Assembly: GCA_947576095.1 (NCBI GenBank)
Contig: CANPPW010000011.1
Coordinates: 1 to 45,239, forward strand
DNA length: 45,239 nt
From: an uncultured Mycoplasmatota bacterium
Lineage (GTDB): Bacteria > Bacillota_I > Bacilli_A > RF39 > UBA660
Direction of reading: 5' to 3'
Part shown: in pieces, positions 23,608 through 32,919 of the stretch
How the letters are laid out: every line of letters starts with the position of its first letter
How positions within the stretch are numbered: the stretch's first letter is position 1
Notes under the pieces: model-generated
The model's input: the letters and a program-made list of their open reading frames with translations, nothing else
Database searches by the model: none
What the model was told of the DNA's origin: nothing
Program-made: the position numbers and the translations under genes

Positions 23608-26189
23608 AGATTTTAAATAAGCTTACGATTAAACATCTGACAATGAATAAAAAAAGAACTATTGTTACAATTATTGGTGTTGTATTATCTACAGCTCTTA
23701 TGGTTGGAATTGGACTTTTATTTGCATCATTACGTGACAATACTATTAAAACGACTATTGCCAGTAGAGGGGCACAACATGTTATGATACAAAATATTCC
23801 TAAAAATAAAATCAATATTTTAGAAAATAATGTGGAAATAAAAAGTGTCTATTATCGGCATGATTTAGGATTTGCGAAATTAACAGGTTCACAAAACTCT
23901 TCAAAACCTTATGTGTTGGTTTCAGAGGCCTCTAAAGAGCTTCTAGAAAATTTTACACTTCTTCAGGGACGATTGCCTCAAAGTAGTGATGAAATTGTCA
24001 TTTCTAATCATATTAAAAATAATGGTGGAGTTACCTATAAAATAGGTGATAGTGTCACTTATAATATCGGAAAAAGAAAAACAGTGGACGGAACTGAATT
24101 TATCAATATGAATTTGTATGAAGATGATGAAGTTTTAACAAGCGAGGTTACAAAAACATATAAGATTGTTGGTATCATAGAAAGAACTTTTATTGAAAAC
24201 TATGAATCACCAGGATATATGGTTTTTACAAAGTTAGATACAAAGAAACTTCCAGATACACTTTATTCTTATATAATATATAAAGATGTGAAAGGTATTT
24301 ATGATAAAGTTGAATCTTTAGGTAAAAATCTTGGCTTTAGTAAAAAGGAAAATGCAGAAAATCTACATTTTAATGATAGCCTTTTATCTGCTTATGGAAT
24401 TAGTAGATATTCTAATATTATGGATGCTATGATGGGAATTATTTTAATTGTTCTTTCACTTGTTTCTATTGGATGTATTATAGTGATTTATAATTCCTTT
24501 GCCATTTCTGTAATGGAGAGAAAAAAACAATTTGGTTTGTTTTCAAGTATTGGAGCTACAAAAAAACAGCTACGTCATACAGTATTTTTTGAAGCTTTTA
24601 TTGTGGGTGTGATTGGTATACCTATAGGTATTTTATCTGCCTTATTAGGAATTGGATCTGTTTTAATGATAGTAAATGAGTTATTACCCAATCTATTTTC
24701 ATTTCCACTTGCCTTATCTATTTATCCAACTTTTATTTTTATCCCTACTTTATTTATGATTGCTGTGATTTTATTTTCTGCCTTCTTTCCTGCACATAGA
24801 GCCAGTAAAATTACACCAATTGAAGCCATTCGACAAAATGATGATATTAAAGTATCATCTAGAAAACTAAAGACAAATCATTTTGTTCGAAAAATATTTG
24901 GAATAGAAGGGGAACTTGCTTTAAAAAATATGAAGCGAAATAAAAAGAAATACAGGATTACAGTCATTTCTTTATTTGTAAGTATTGTATTATTTATTTC
25001 ATTTTCTAGTCTTTTAAATTATTGGCTTGCAGCAGCAGGAGATGTGATTGAAACACCAAATTTTGATTTGTATGCTAATATTGGTACAGAAAATGATGAG
25101 AAGGTTCAACAGATATATGAAACAATAAAAGAAAATGAAGAAGTAATAGATGTTTCTCTTATTAAAGTAAGTAATTTAGATGTTACAGGGTTTAGTGAAA
25201 AATATAGTACCAAAGCAAAGGAAGTATTAAGTCATGAGGAAGAAATAAAGTCAAATGCGAATATTGAAACGCAAATGATTAATTTATATGCTTTAGATAC
25301 TGATACATACCAAAAATTATTAAAAGATATGAATTTAAAACAGGATACTCCTATTATGCTAAATCGAACACGGAATGTAATGTATAGTAGAACATCTAGA
25401 AAAACAGAAACCTTTGATATATTTGATAAACCTATTGATGTTCTTTCACTATATAAAAGCGAGTATAATGAACAAACAGATCGTTTGATAAGAGAAAAAT
25501 TCTTTGAACTTAAAAATATAGTTTATACTGATATAACACCATTAGGAACAGAATATACCTCTATGGTAAGTTGCCCAACTCTTATAGTAAGTGAAGAAAT
25601 GTTTGAAACGATTCTAAGTAAAATAGAGGATGGAAATTATTATCAAAATATTTATATTAAAGCAAATTCTGATAAGAAACTAGATGCTTATTTGAAAGAT
25701 TTAGAAAATAACGGCAATTTCGATCATTACTATTATTATAATTATAAGGAAGCTCTGAAGTTACAAAAGAATATGATTTTTGTTTTAAAATTATTATTAT
25801 ATGGATTTATTGCTTTGGTAACTTTGATTGGGGTAACAAGTGTATTTAATACCATTTATACAAGTATATCACTACGAAGAAAAGAGTTTGCTATGCTAAG
25901 AAGTGTAGGATTGACTCCAAAAGGATTTAATAAAATTTTATATTTTGAAAGTATTTTCTTTGGTCTTAAATCTCTGTTATATGCCATACCAGTTTCTTTA
26001 TTTATAACATATTTATTTGGAAAAGAAATGAGAGGAGTTGTTACAGTTTCAGCATTATTAATTCCATTTGAAAGCATTATTGTTGCAGTAATTGGTGTAT
26101 TTATAATTGTTATTGTTACAATGTTATATGCTTCATCTAAAATAAAAAAAGAAAATATATTAGAAGCCATTCGTGAAGAAAACATTTAG
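23604..26189 (+). CDS. ABC transporter permease with two FtsX domains
   Basis: 861 residues. TM1 (about 17-38), a large external domain (about 40-270), three helices (about 275-400), a second half with a helix at about 445-468, another external domain (about 470-710) and three final helices (about 720-855). Each half ends with an FtsX/MacB motif: MERKKQFGLFSSIGATKKQL, HRASKITPIEAIR, LRRKEFAMLRSVGLTPKGF, KKENILEAIREEN. This two-FtsX layout differs from the 10-helix BceB type. It is translationally coupled to the ATPase and ends at a terminator. Function in resistance or lipid/peptide handling is inferred from the two-component partner. Confidence 0.93.
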   Translation: MKILNKLTIKHLTMNKKRTIVTIIGVVLSTALMVGIGLLFASLRDNTIKTTIASRGAQHVMIQNIPKNKINILENNVEIKSVYYRHDLGFAKLTGSQNSSKPYVLVSEASKELLENFTLLQGRLPQSSDEIVISNHIKNNGGVTYKIGDSVTYNIGKRKTVDGTEFINMNLYEDDEVLTSEVTKTYKIVGIIERTFIENYESPGYMVFTKLDTKKLPDTLYSYIIYKDVKGIYDKVESLGKNLGFSKKENAENLHFNDSLLSAYGISRYSNIMDAMMGIILIVLSLVSIGCIIVIYNSFAISVMERKKQFGLFSSIGATKKQLRHTVFFEAFIVGVIGIPIGILSALLGIGSVLMIVNELLPNLFSFPLALSIYPTFIFIPTLFMIAVILFSAFFPAHRASKITPIEAIRQNDDIKVSSRKLKTNHFVRKIFGIEGELALKNMKRNKKKYRITVISLFVSIVLFISFSSLLNYWLAAAGDVIETPNFDLYANIGTENDEKVQQIYETIKENEEVIDVSLIKVSNLDVTGFSEKYSTKAKEVLSHEEEIKSNANIETQMINLYALDTDTYQKLLKDMNLKQDTPIMLNRTRNVMYSRTSRKTETFDIFDKPIDVLSLYKSEYNEQTDRLIREKFFELKNIVYTDITPLGTEYTSMVSCPTLIVSEEMFETILSKIEDGNYYQNIYIKANSDKKLDAYLKDLENNGNFDHYYYYNYKEALKLQKNMIFVLKLLLYGFIALVTLIGVTSVFNTIYTSISLRRKEFAMLRSVGLTPKGFNKILYFESIFFGLKSLLYAIPVSLFITYLFGKEMRGVVTVSALLIPFESIIVAVIGVFIIVIVTMLYASSKIKKENILEAIREENI

Positions 26190-26202
26190 TTTTCTTTTTT
26201 TG
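26177..26202 (+). terminator. Terminator of the regulator-ABC module
   Basis: AAGAAAAC/GTTTTCTT stem, ATTTA loop, T tail. It overlaps the permease stop. Confidence 0.8.
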
Positions 26203-26211
26203 ATACATTTT

Positions 26212-26233
26212 AGTCTACATAAAATTAGACTAC
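26212..26233. repeat. Short inverted repeat before popT
   Basis: TAGTCTA and TAGACTA are 8 bp apart. A possible operator in the 130-bp gap before popT; several TATAAT boxes follow. Confidence 0.4.
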
Positions 26234-26323
26234 ATATAATGAGATATATATAATTTTTTTAGAAGACTAGATATAATATAATAAGCATGTTATAATAATA
26301 TAAACATAAGAAAAGAGGTTTGT

Positions 26324-27154
26324 ATGAAAGAAAATATTGTTTTAGGAATCAAAGGTTTTTTTATAGGAATTGCAAATATTATCCCAGGTGTTAGTGGAGG
26401 AACCTTGGCAATTACTATGGGAATTTATGAAAGATTGATTGAAGCGATTAGTCATTTTTTTGGTAAATTTAAAGAAAATATGAAATTTTTAATACCAATT
26501 GGTGTTGGTGCTGTTTTAGCAATTATATTAGGAAGTAAAATCATTGGATATTCACTGGATACATTTCCACTGCCTACCATTTTATTTTTTACAGGATTAA
26601 TTTTGGGTGGAGTTCCTATGTTATATAATAAGGTGAAAGGAAATTTTAAAATTTCTAATATCATTTTTTTTCTCCTTACATTTGCTTTTATTATTGGGAT
26701 TATGTTTTTGAAAACAGGAAAAGAAGTTCGTTTTGAAAATATGAATTTTATGAGTTATATTCTTCTATTTATAGTTGGAATTATCTCAGCCGCTACTATG
26801 ATTATTCCAGGAATTAGTGGTTCTTTTATGTTAATGGTTATGGGGTATTATAAGCCTATTTTAAATACTATTAATGCACTTACTTCGTTTGAAAATATAG
26901 GCCATAATATTAGTATCTTATTACCTTTTGGTTTAGGTATTTTGGTAGGATTTGTAGGAATTGCAAAACTATTGGAAATTTTATTTCAAAAATTTGAGAT
27001 TCCAACTTACTTTGGAATTATTGGTTTTGTATTGGCATCTATTATAGGTATTTTTGCAAGTACACCAGGTTTATCTTTTTCGATATTACCATTTCTAATT
27101 GGTATAATCTTATTTTTAATAGGATTTGGAATTGCTTATCGTCTGGGAGATTAA
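26324..27154 (+). CDS. popT: DUF368 (PopT-like) undecaprenyl-phosphate translocase
   Basis: 276 residues, almost entirely membrane-embedded (about eight helices). Two related motifs mark the family: IGIANIIPGVSGGTLAITMG (near residue 17) and ISAATMIIPGISGSFMLMVM (near 152), an internal duplication with re-entrant GxSG segments. DUF368 proteins recycle the C55 lipid carrier across the membrane. Its neighbours murG and murB use or serve the same carrier, which supports this. ATG 26324 follows AGAGG. The symbol rests on family knowledge. Confidence 0.85.
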   Translation: MKENIVLGIKGFFIGIANIIPGVSGGTLAITMGIYERLIEAISHFFGKFKENMKFLIPIGVGAVLAIILGSKIIGYSLDTFPLPTILFFTGLILGGVPMLYNKVKGNFKISNIIFFLLTFAFIIGIMFLKTGKEVRFENMNFMSYILLFIVGIISAATMIIPGISGSFMLMVMGYYKPILNTINALTSFENIGHNISILLPFGLGILVGFVGIAKLLEILFQKFEIPTYFGIIGFVLASIIGIFASTPGLSFSILPFLIGIILFLIGFGIAYRLGD

Positions 27155-27178
27155 AAAGTTCAGTTTGAACTTTTTTTT
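27154..27178 (+). terminator. Terminator of popT
   Basis: AAAAGTTCA/TGAACTTTT stem, 3-nt loop, eight T. Confidence 0.85.
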
Positions 27179-27208
27179 ACAAGTTGACACCCCTTTGGGT
27201 TATTTATT

Positions 27209-27236
27209 TTTGTATCACATATAATTATGATATAAT
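27209..27236 (+). promoter_or_regulatory. Promoter of the murG-ftsQ genes
   Basis: TTTGTA (27209-27214), 16 bp, TATAAT (27231-27236). The ribosome site AGGTGAT starts six bases after the -10, so the leader is minimal. Confidence 0.5.
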
Positions 27237-27251
27237 AAAGTAGGTGATAAA

Positions 27252-28331
27252 ATGAGAGTCATAATTTCAGCAGGTGGTACAGGTGGTCATATTTATCCTG
27301 CACTTGCTATTATTCATAAAATTAAAGAAAAAGAGCCTGAGAGTACATTTATATATATAGGGACCCATAATCGTATGGAAAAAGATATTGTTCCCAAAGA
27401 AGGTATTCCTTTTCGAGCTATTGAAATGTATGGATTTAATAAAAAAAATATCTTTAGCAATATAAAAGTAATGCGTTGTATTGTAAGAGGATATTATTCC
27501 TGTCGAAAAATTATGAAAGAATTTAAACCAGATATTGTTATTGGTGTTGGAGGATATATAACAGTTCCTGTAGTAATGGCTGCTCATAAACTGGGGGTTA
27601 AAACGATGATTCATGAGCAAAATAGTATTCCAGGTAAAGCCAATCTTTTTTTAAGTAAGTATGTCAATAAAATTGCTGTTTCTTTTCAATCCAGTCTTTC
27701 TCATTTTCCAAGTTATAAGACTGTATTTACAGGAAATCCTTGTAGTGAAGAGGCCATCTATAAAACACCTATTGATAAAAAAACATTAGGACTTGATCCT
27801 GGTAAAAAATTAGTATTAATTGTCATGGGGTCTTTAGGTGCGAGTAAGATGAATACATATCTTTTGTCTTGTATGGAAAGTTTTAAAAACCAATCATATG
27901 AGGTTCTATTTGTTACAGGAAAAAAAGATTACGAAGAAATCAGGAAAAATACATTTCCTAAAAATGTATTTGTTCTTCCGTATATTGATAATATGACAAG
28001 AGTCATGAAACAAACAGATGTTATTGTATCTAGGGCAGGTGCTTCTACATTAAGCGAAATTATAGCCTTAAAACTTCCATCTATTTTAATACCAAGCCCC
28101 TATGTCCCTAATAATCATCAATATAAAAATGCTATGGATTTAGTAAAAAATGAAGCGGCGATTTTGTTAGAAGAAAAAGATTTGACTGGAGATATACTTC
28201 CTTTGAAAATAGCAGAAGCATTAACACATGATGTGCAAAGAAAACTAAAAAATGGTTTAAAAAAATCAGATATGCCTAAAAGTGCTACTAAAATTTATGA
28301 AGAAATGAAAAAGATAATAGATAGGAAGTAG
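27252..28331 (+). CDS. murG: UDP-GlcNAc:lipid I GlcNAc transferase
   Basis: 359 residues. Adds GlcNAc to lipid I to make lipid II on the inner face of the membrane. GGTGGHIYPALAI (near residue 8) is the glycosyltransferase loop, MIHEQNSIPGKAN and GNPCSEEA are family motifs, and SRAGASTLSEI is the UDP-sugar site. ATG 27252 follows AGGTGATAAA. murB starts 4 bases after its stop; ftsQ, ftsA and ftsZ follow, a reduced division/wall cluster. Confidence 0.97.
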   Translation: MRVIISAGGTGGHIYPALAIIHKIKEKEPESTFIYIGTHNRMEKDIVPKEGIPFRAIEMYGFNKKNIFSNIKVMRCIVRGYYSCRKIMKEFKPDIVIGVGGYITVPVVMAAHKLGVKTMIHEQNSIPGKANLFLSKYVNKIAVSFQSSLSHFPSYKTVFTGNPCSEEAIYKTPIDKKTLGLDPGKKLVLIVMGSLGASKMNTYLLSCMESFKNQSYEVLFVTGKKDYEEIRKNTFPKNVFVLPYIDNMTRVMKQTDVIVSRAGASTLSEIIALKLPSILIPSPYVPNNHQYKNAMDLVKNEAAILLEEKDLTGDILPLKIAEALTHDVQRKLKNGLKKSDMPKSATKIYEEMKKIIDRK

Positions 28332-28335
28332 ATAT

Positions 28336-29232
28336 ATGATAGATATACAAAAGTTAGAAAAACAAGATTTTGGTGAAATTATTTTTAAACCATACATGAA
28401 AGATTATACGACCTATAAAGTAGGAGGAATGGCAGAAGCTATGGTTTTTCCAAAGTCAGTAGAATCATTAATTGGACTATTAACATATTTAAAAAAAGAA
28501 AAAATAAGATATAAAGTTGTTGGAAATGGTTCTAATTTGATTTTTAGTGATAGTGGATTTGATGGAGTTATTATTAAACTAGATGAATTTACACATTTGA
28601 ATATAAGTGGAAATCAAATTACGGTGGGGGCTGGCTATAACCTTATGAGGCTTTCCATAAAACTATCTCGTTCTGGATATAGAAATCTTGAATTTGCATC
28701 AGGCATTCCTGGGACATTAGGGGGAGCTATTTACATGAATGCAGGTGCTTATCAAAGTGATATGGGATATATTGTTAAAAGTGCCAAACTCCTTACCCCA
28801 GATTTAGAAATAAAAACATTTTTTAATCACGATTTAAATTTTCATTATAGAACTTCCTTTTTGAAGGAACATGAGGGTTATATTTGTTTAGAGGCGACGT
28901 TAGAACTGCCCTTTGGTGATGCTAAAGAAAGCATGGAACTGATTGCTGAGAGAAAGAAAAGACGTGTGGAATCGCAACCACTTTCTTATCCAAGTGCAGG
29001 GAGTGTATTTAGAAACCCTAAAGATATACCAGCTTGGAAATTGGTAGAACTTGCAGGTTTTAAAGGTAGAAAAATAGGGGGAGCACAGGTTAGTGAAAAA
29101 CATGCCAACTTTATTATTAATGTAGATGGGGCCACTGCAGCTGATATTCGAAAATTGATAGATGAAATTAAGGAAAGCGTAAAAGAAAAATACAATGTTC
29201 TTTTAAAAGAGGAGCAAGAATTTGTAAAATAG
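28336..29232 (+). CDS. murB: UDP-N-acetylenolpyruvoylglucosamine reductase
   Basis: 298 residues, Gram-positive (type II) MurB. FAD enzyme reducing the enolpyruvyl group to make UDP-MurNAc. DYTTYKVGGMAEAMVFP and VVGNGSNLIFSD bind FAD. Then FASGIPGTLGGAIYMNAGAY, LSYPSAGSVFRNP with the proton-donor Ser, and IGGAQVSEKHANFIIN. Ribosome site AGGAAG before ATG 28336. Between murG and ftsQ in one transcription unit. Confidence 0.97.
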   Translation: MIDIQKLEKQDFGEIIFKPYMKDYTTYKVGGMAEAMVFPKSVESLIGLLTYLKKEKIRYKVVGNGSNLIFSDSGFDGVIIKLDEFTHLNISGNQITVGAGYNLMRLSIKLSRSGYRNLEFASGIPGTLGGAIYMNAGAYQSDMGYIVKSAKLLTPDLEIKTFFNHDLNFHYRTSFLKEHEGYICLEATLELPFGDAKESMELIAERKKRRVESQPLSYPSAGSVFRNPKDIPAWKLVELAGFKGRKIGGAQVSEKHANFIINVDGATAADIRKLIDEIKESVKEKYNVLLKEEQEFVK

Positions 29233-29240
29233 GTGATACA

Positions 29241-29969
29241 ATGAAAAAAAATATGATACAAAACAAACAAAAGGTATCTTCTCCCAAAAAAGGGAAAAAA
29301 AGGGTTAAAATTAAATATAAAAATGTCTTCTTATTTTTGATTTTTCTAACATTTATTATATTTATCTTTTATTGTATACTACATATACCCATTAAAAACA
29401 TTTATATCAAAGGAAATAAATATCTTAAAGATCAAGAAATTTTAGAAATGCTTGGTATAAATGAGTATCCTCCAGCTATTCAAACTATAGCTCCATTGTT
29501 AGAAAAGAAAGCAAAAAAACAAATATTGATTAAAAATATAAAAATCTCTCATAAATATATAACTGAAATTTGGATTCAGATAGAAGAAAATATTCCTCTA
29601 TTTTATGATTCAACGAAGCAAAAAACCATTCTAAAAGATGGAAAGCAGACCGATATAAAATTTCTTACGCCTACACTTCTCAATTATATTCCAGAACAAA
29701 AATATGAAAGATTTATTGAGAAGATAGCACAAACAAATCCTAAGGTGCTCCAAAAAATATCAGAAATTAAATACGATCCAAATGATAAAGATGAAGAACG
29801 CTTTCTTATGAGTATGAATGATGGCAATTATGTATATGTAACACTAGGGTATTTTGATAGACTTGATACATATATAGATGTTATTAAGCAAATTTCTAAA
29901 AAATTTAATCATAAAAAAGGGATTTTATATTTAGATTCAGGTGGATATTTTGAGGCCTTAGGTGATTAA
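29241..29969 (+). CDS. ftsQ: Cell division protein FtsQ/DivIB
   Basis: 242 residues. A basic cytoplasmic tail of about 30 residues, one transmembrane helix (about 31-50, VFLFLIFLTFIIFIFYCILH), then a POTRA domain (IKNIYIKGNKYLKDQEIL; IKNIKISHKYITEIWIQIEE) and the beta domain. Positional and topological match to DivIB of the FtsQLB complex; sequence similarity is weak, as usual. ATG 29241 follows AGGTGAT; 8 bases after murB. Confidence 0.88.
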   Translation: MKKNMIQNKQKVSSPKKGKKRVKIKYKNVFLFLIFLTFIIFIFYCILHIPIKNIYIKGNKYLKDQEILEMLGINEYPPAIQTIAPLLEKKAKKQILIKNIKISHKYITEIWIQIEENIPLFYDSTKQKTILKDGKQTDIKFLTPTLLNYIPEQKYERFIEKIAQTNPKVLQKISEIKYDPNDKDEERFLMSMNDGNYVYVTLGYFDRLDTYIDVIKQISKKFNHKKGILYLDSGGYFEALGD

Positions 29970-30046
29970 TATAATTTTGATATAATTTTAAAAGAGAAAA
30001 AATATTTTTTTAAAAATTTTTTCTTTTATTTTGGAGGATTATATAG

Positions 30047-30052
30047 TATAAT
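30047..30052 (+). promoter_or_regulatory. Possible -10 element of ftsA-ftsZ
   Basis: TATAAT with the ribosome site GGTGGTGAT 15 bases on. No clear -35 hexamer; an AT-only hairpin-like stretch precedes it (about 29990-30030). Confidence 0.4.
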
Positions 30053-30078
30053 GATAGTTAGATGTGGGTGGTGATTTT

Positions 30079-31320
30079 GTGAGACATATATATACAGGAC
30101 TTGATATTGGTTCACATGCCATCAAAATTGTTGTTTGCGAATTATATAAAAACAAGCTCAATTTACTTGCGGCAGTAGAAACCCCCTCTATGGGAATAAA
30201 AAGAGGTTTAATAACAGATGCCGAATTGGCACAAAAATCTATAAAAAAAGGACTTGATTCTATAGAAGGTATGCTTGGAATATCAATCAAAGAGGTTGTT
30301 GTAAGTATTCCTTCTTATCATGCAGACTTTGAAGTGGTCAAAGGAGAGTGCGAAATTGATGGAAATGGAATTATTGCAGGAAAGCATGTTCAAAAAGTAT
30401 TAGAAGATGCCTTAAAAAAAAGAACGGTAGGAACGCTTGAAATGGTCACGGATTTACCAATCGATTTTAAAGTAGATGATAAAAATGGGGTAATGGATCC
30501 TAAAGGACTGTTAGCAGATTATTTAGAGGTGCGATCAATTGTTACTAGTGTACCTAAAAAAAATCTTTATTCAGTTGCCTCCATATTAGATCAAATTGGA
30601 CTAGAAATCGTTGATGTTACTTTAAATCCCATTGCCAATATCGCTAATTTTAAAACGAAGGAGATAGAAGATGCTACAACCATCGTGATTGATATAGGAT
30701 ATGAAACAACAACAGTATCTCTTTATAACAATGCGATTTTGATTCAAAATGAAATTTTAAATATAGGTAGTAAAAAAATAGAAAAAGATCTTTCCTATAT
30801 CTATAAAATATCTACAAAAAATGCACATATCATACAAGAAAGATTTGCCTTAGCACATAAGAGAAATGCAAATGTTAATGAATTTTATGAAATTGTGAAT
30901 ACAATGAATGAAAAAATCAGAATTAGTCAATTTGAAGCTTCAGAGATCGTAATGGCACGTTTAGAAGAAATTCTTACAGAGGCCCAAAAGGTTTTTACAA
31001 CCTTGACAAGTCCTAAAATAGATTATATTATAATTACAGGGGGCATAAGCAATATGGCAGATTTTGACTATATTGCAAATGATGTCTTTGGAAAAAAATC
31101 AATACTTGGTCATATAAAAATGCTAGGAATTAGAAATAATGCATATTCAGTGGCACTCGGGAATATTATACATTTCATTCATAGGCTTAAATTGACGGGT
31201 AAAGAATATACGATGATAGATGAAGAAGATGAAGAAGGACTTGCAAATAGAGGCAAAGGCATAAATATATCAAGTGACTCTATGTTAGGTAAAGTATTCG
31301 GATACTTTTTTAACGAATAG
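30079..31320 (+). CDS. ftsA: Cell division protein FtsA
   Basis: 413 residues from GTG 30079, which follows GGTGAT by three bases; an in-frame GTG at 30064 has no ribosome site. Actin-like ATPase that tethers FtsZ to the membrane. [17 protein letters not shown] is phosphate loop 1; the 1C subdomain lies near 80-160; [15 protein letters not shown] is phosphate 2; [13 protein letters not shown] is the adenosine site. The last residues ([12 protein letters not shown]) form the membrane-targeting amphipathic helix. Fourteen bases before ftsZ. Confidence 0.96.
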   Translation: MRHIYTGLDIGSHAIKIVVCELYKNKLNLLAAVETPSMGIKRGLITDAELAQKSIKKGLDSIEGMLGISIKEVVVSIPSYHADFEVVKGECEIDGNGIIAGKHVQKVLEDALKKRTVGTLEMVTDLPIDFKVDDKNGVMDPKGLLADYLEVRSIVTSVPKKNLYSVASILDQIGLEIVDVTLNPIANIANFKTKEIEDATTIVIDIGYETTTVSLYNNAILIQNEILNIGSKKIEKDLSYIYKISTKNAHIIQERFALAHKRNANVNEFYEIVNTMNEKIRISQFEASEIVMARLEEILTEAQKVFTTLTSPKIDYIIITGGISNMADFDYIANDVFGKKSILGHIKMLGIRNNAYSVALGNIIHFIHRLKLTGKEYTMIDEEDEEGLANRGKGINISSDSMLGKVFGYFFNE

Positions 31321-31333
31321 GAGGATTTATAAA

Positions 31334-32395
31334 ATGTTTGGATTAGAAATGGATCAAATTGCAAAGATTAAAGTAATTGGTGTTGGTGGTGGCGGTTGTA
31401 ATGCTGTAAACCGTATGATAGAATCGGGAGTAAAAGGAGTCGATTTTATTGTAGCAAATACTGATTTACAGGTATTAAATTGTTCAAATGCACCTATAAA
31501 AATACAAATTGGTGCGGAACTTACAGGTGGCCGTGGTGCAGGAGCAAAACCTGAAATAGGTAGAGAAGCTGCAATGGAATCAAAAAAAGAAATAGAAGAA
31601 GCTTTAACTGGTGCTGACATGGTATTTGTAACATGTGGAATGGGTGGAGGAACAGGAACTGGTGCCGCTCCTATTATTGCAGATATTGCACAAGAACAAG
31701 GTGCCCTTACTGTAGGAATTGTAACAAAACCATTTTCCTTTGAAGGTAAAAAAAGAATGGATCAGGCATTGGCGGGACTTGAAGAATTAAAAGGTCATGT
31801 TGATACATTGATTGTGATCCCTAATGATCGACTAAGAGATATTATTGATAAGACCACACCACTTTTAGATTCCTTTAAGGAAGTTGATAATGTTCTAAGG
31901 CGTGGTGTACAATCTATTTCTGATTTGATTGCTGTCGCAGGGTTAATCAATTTGGATTTTGCAGATGTAAAAGCTGTGATGGAAAAAAGAGGAAATGCTC
32001 TAATAGGAATTGGAATGGGAGTAGGCGAAAATAGGGCAGCTGATGCTGCAAGAGAAGCTGTATCTAGTCCGCTTTTAGAAACAAGTATTGATGGAGCTAC
32101 TGATGCTATTATTAATGTTACAGGAGGTGCTAATTTAACTTTATTTGAAGTTGAGGAAGCCGCTGAAGTAGTTAGAGGCTCAGCTAATACAGATATTAAT
32201 ACAATTTTTGGAGCTGTTATTAATGAAAATTTAACAGATGAAATTATTGTAACGGTTATTGCTACAGGATTTGAGGAAACTTCCGAACCTATTTATCATT
32301 CTTATTCAAGAAGAGAAGAAATTAAAAAGGATATTGAAGAAGGCAATGATGATAATAATGATATTCCATCATTTCTTAGAAAAAGAGGATTTTAA
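31334..32395 (+). CDS. ftsZ: Cell division protein FtsZ
   Basis: 353 residues. Tubulin-like GTPase forming the Z ring. [36 protein letters not shown] (tubulin signature) and VIPNDRL are plain. [20 protein letters not shown] is the T7 region with catalytic Asp. A short linker leads to the conserved tail [10 protein letters not shown], which binds FtsA. ATG 31334 follows AGGAGG. Last gene of the division cluster. Confidence 0.98.
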   Translation: MFGLEMDQIAKIKVIGVGGGGCNAVNRMIESGVKGVDFIVANTDLQVLNCSNAPIKIQIGAELTGGRGAGAKPEIGREAAMESKKEIEEALTGADMVFVTCGMGGGTGTGAAPIIADIAQEQGALTVGIVTKPFSFEGKKRMDQALAGLEELKGHVDTLIVIPNDRLRDIIDKTTPLLDSFKEVDNVLRRGVQSISDLIAVAGLINLDFADVKAVMEKRGNALIGIGMGVGENRAADAAREAVSSPLLETSIDGATDAIINVTGGANLTLFEVEEAAEVVRGSANTDINTIFGAVINENLTDEIIVTVIATGFEETSEPIYHSYSRREEIKKDIEEGNDDNNDIPSFLRKRGF

Positions 32396-32406
32396 TTAAA
32401 AAAAGC

Positions 32407-32435
32407 TTGCAAATTATATAAAACTATTTTATAAT
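32407..32435 (+). promoter_or_regulatory. Strong promoter just after ftsZ
   Basis: TTGCAA (32407-32412), 17 bp, TATAAT (32430-32435); expected start at about 32442, exactly at the foot of the following hairpin. Confidence 0.75.
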
Positions 32436-32442
32436 GGTCAAG

Positions 32443-32487
32443 GTGCTTAAAAAGAAGTATGTAATCACTATACTTCTTTTTAAGTGC
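32443..32487 (+). terminator. 18-bp hairpin after ftsZ (terminator, attenuator or 5' stabilising stem)
   Basis: GTGCTTAAAAAGAAGTAT pairs with ATACTTCTTTTTAAGTGC (two G-U pairs) around a 9-nt loop. The T-run is inside the 3' arm. It can end ftsZ transcripts, but also forms the first bases of RNA from the promoter at 32407-32435. Confidence 0.7.
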
Positions 32488-32525
32488 GTATTTGTGTTTA
32501 TGAAGTTTTAGAAAGGAAAAATAAA

Positions 32526-32903
32526 ATGAAAAAATGTAGTACAGATGGTACAGATAGTATAGAAACATTAATAAATGGGTATTTATTTAAAAATCATTTC
32601 AATATGGAGAATCCTGATGTCTATAAATTTAAAGAATGTATTGAATTTTGGGAAGATACAGATGTAGTACAGATTCAAGAAATCATTGCCCAAAACCCTT
32701 ATAACTTGTATATTGATCTTGCTATTTATTATGAAAAAGGCGTTATCAAGCTTGCCCAAATAATGTGGGATGCATATAATCCTAAACAAACCAAAGTTGA
32801 TATAAATCAGCTTAATCATTTATTATTAAATGGAATTGCCCTTGTTCAAAAATATAAGCAAAGTGGTAGTAAATGTAAAACATTATTATTAAAAAAAGAA
32901 TGA
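32526..32903 (+). CDS. Hypothetical protein
   Basis: 125 residues from ATG 32526, behind AAAGGA; upstream in-frame starts lie in the hairpin region. No signal peptide or membrane segment. It appears mostly helical (NPDVYKFKECIEFWEDTDVV, YNLYIDLAIYYEKGVIKLAQ) and ends in LLLKKE. A late Cys-containing part (KYKQSGSKCKTLLL) is basic. I recognise no family. Its stop lies within a bidirectional terminator shared with rnhC. Confidence 0.65.
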   Translation: MKKCSTDGTDSIETLINGYLFKNHFNMENPDVYKFKECIEFWEDTDVVQIQEIIAQNPYNLYIDLAIYYEKGVIKLAQIMWDAYNPKQTKVDINQLNHLLLNGIALVQKYKQSGSKCKTLLLKKE

Positions 32904-32919
32904 TTTTCATTCTTTTTTT
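32891..32919. terminator. Bidirectional terminator shared by convergent genes
   Basis: AAAAAAAGAATG/CATTCTTTTTTT form a perfect 12-bp stem. Both stop codons lie in it. Confidence 0.9.

Noticed and set aside
27184-27189. TTGACA after popT as -35 of murG
   Set aside because: Spacing to either TATAAT is far too long (30 bp or more).
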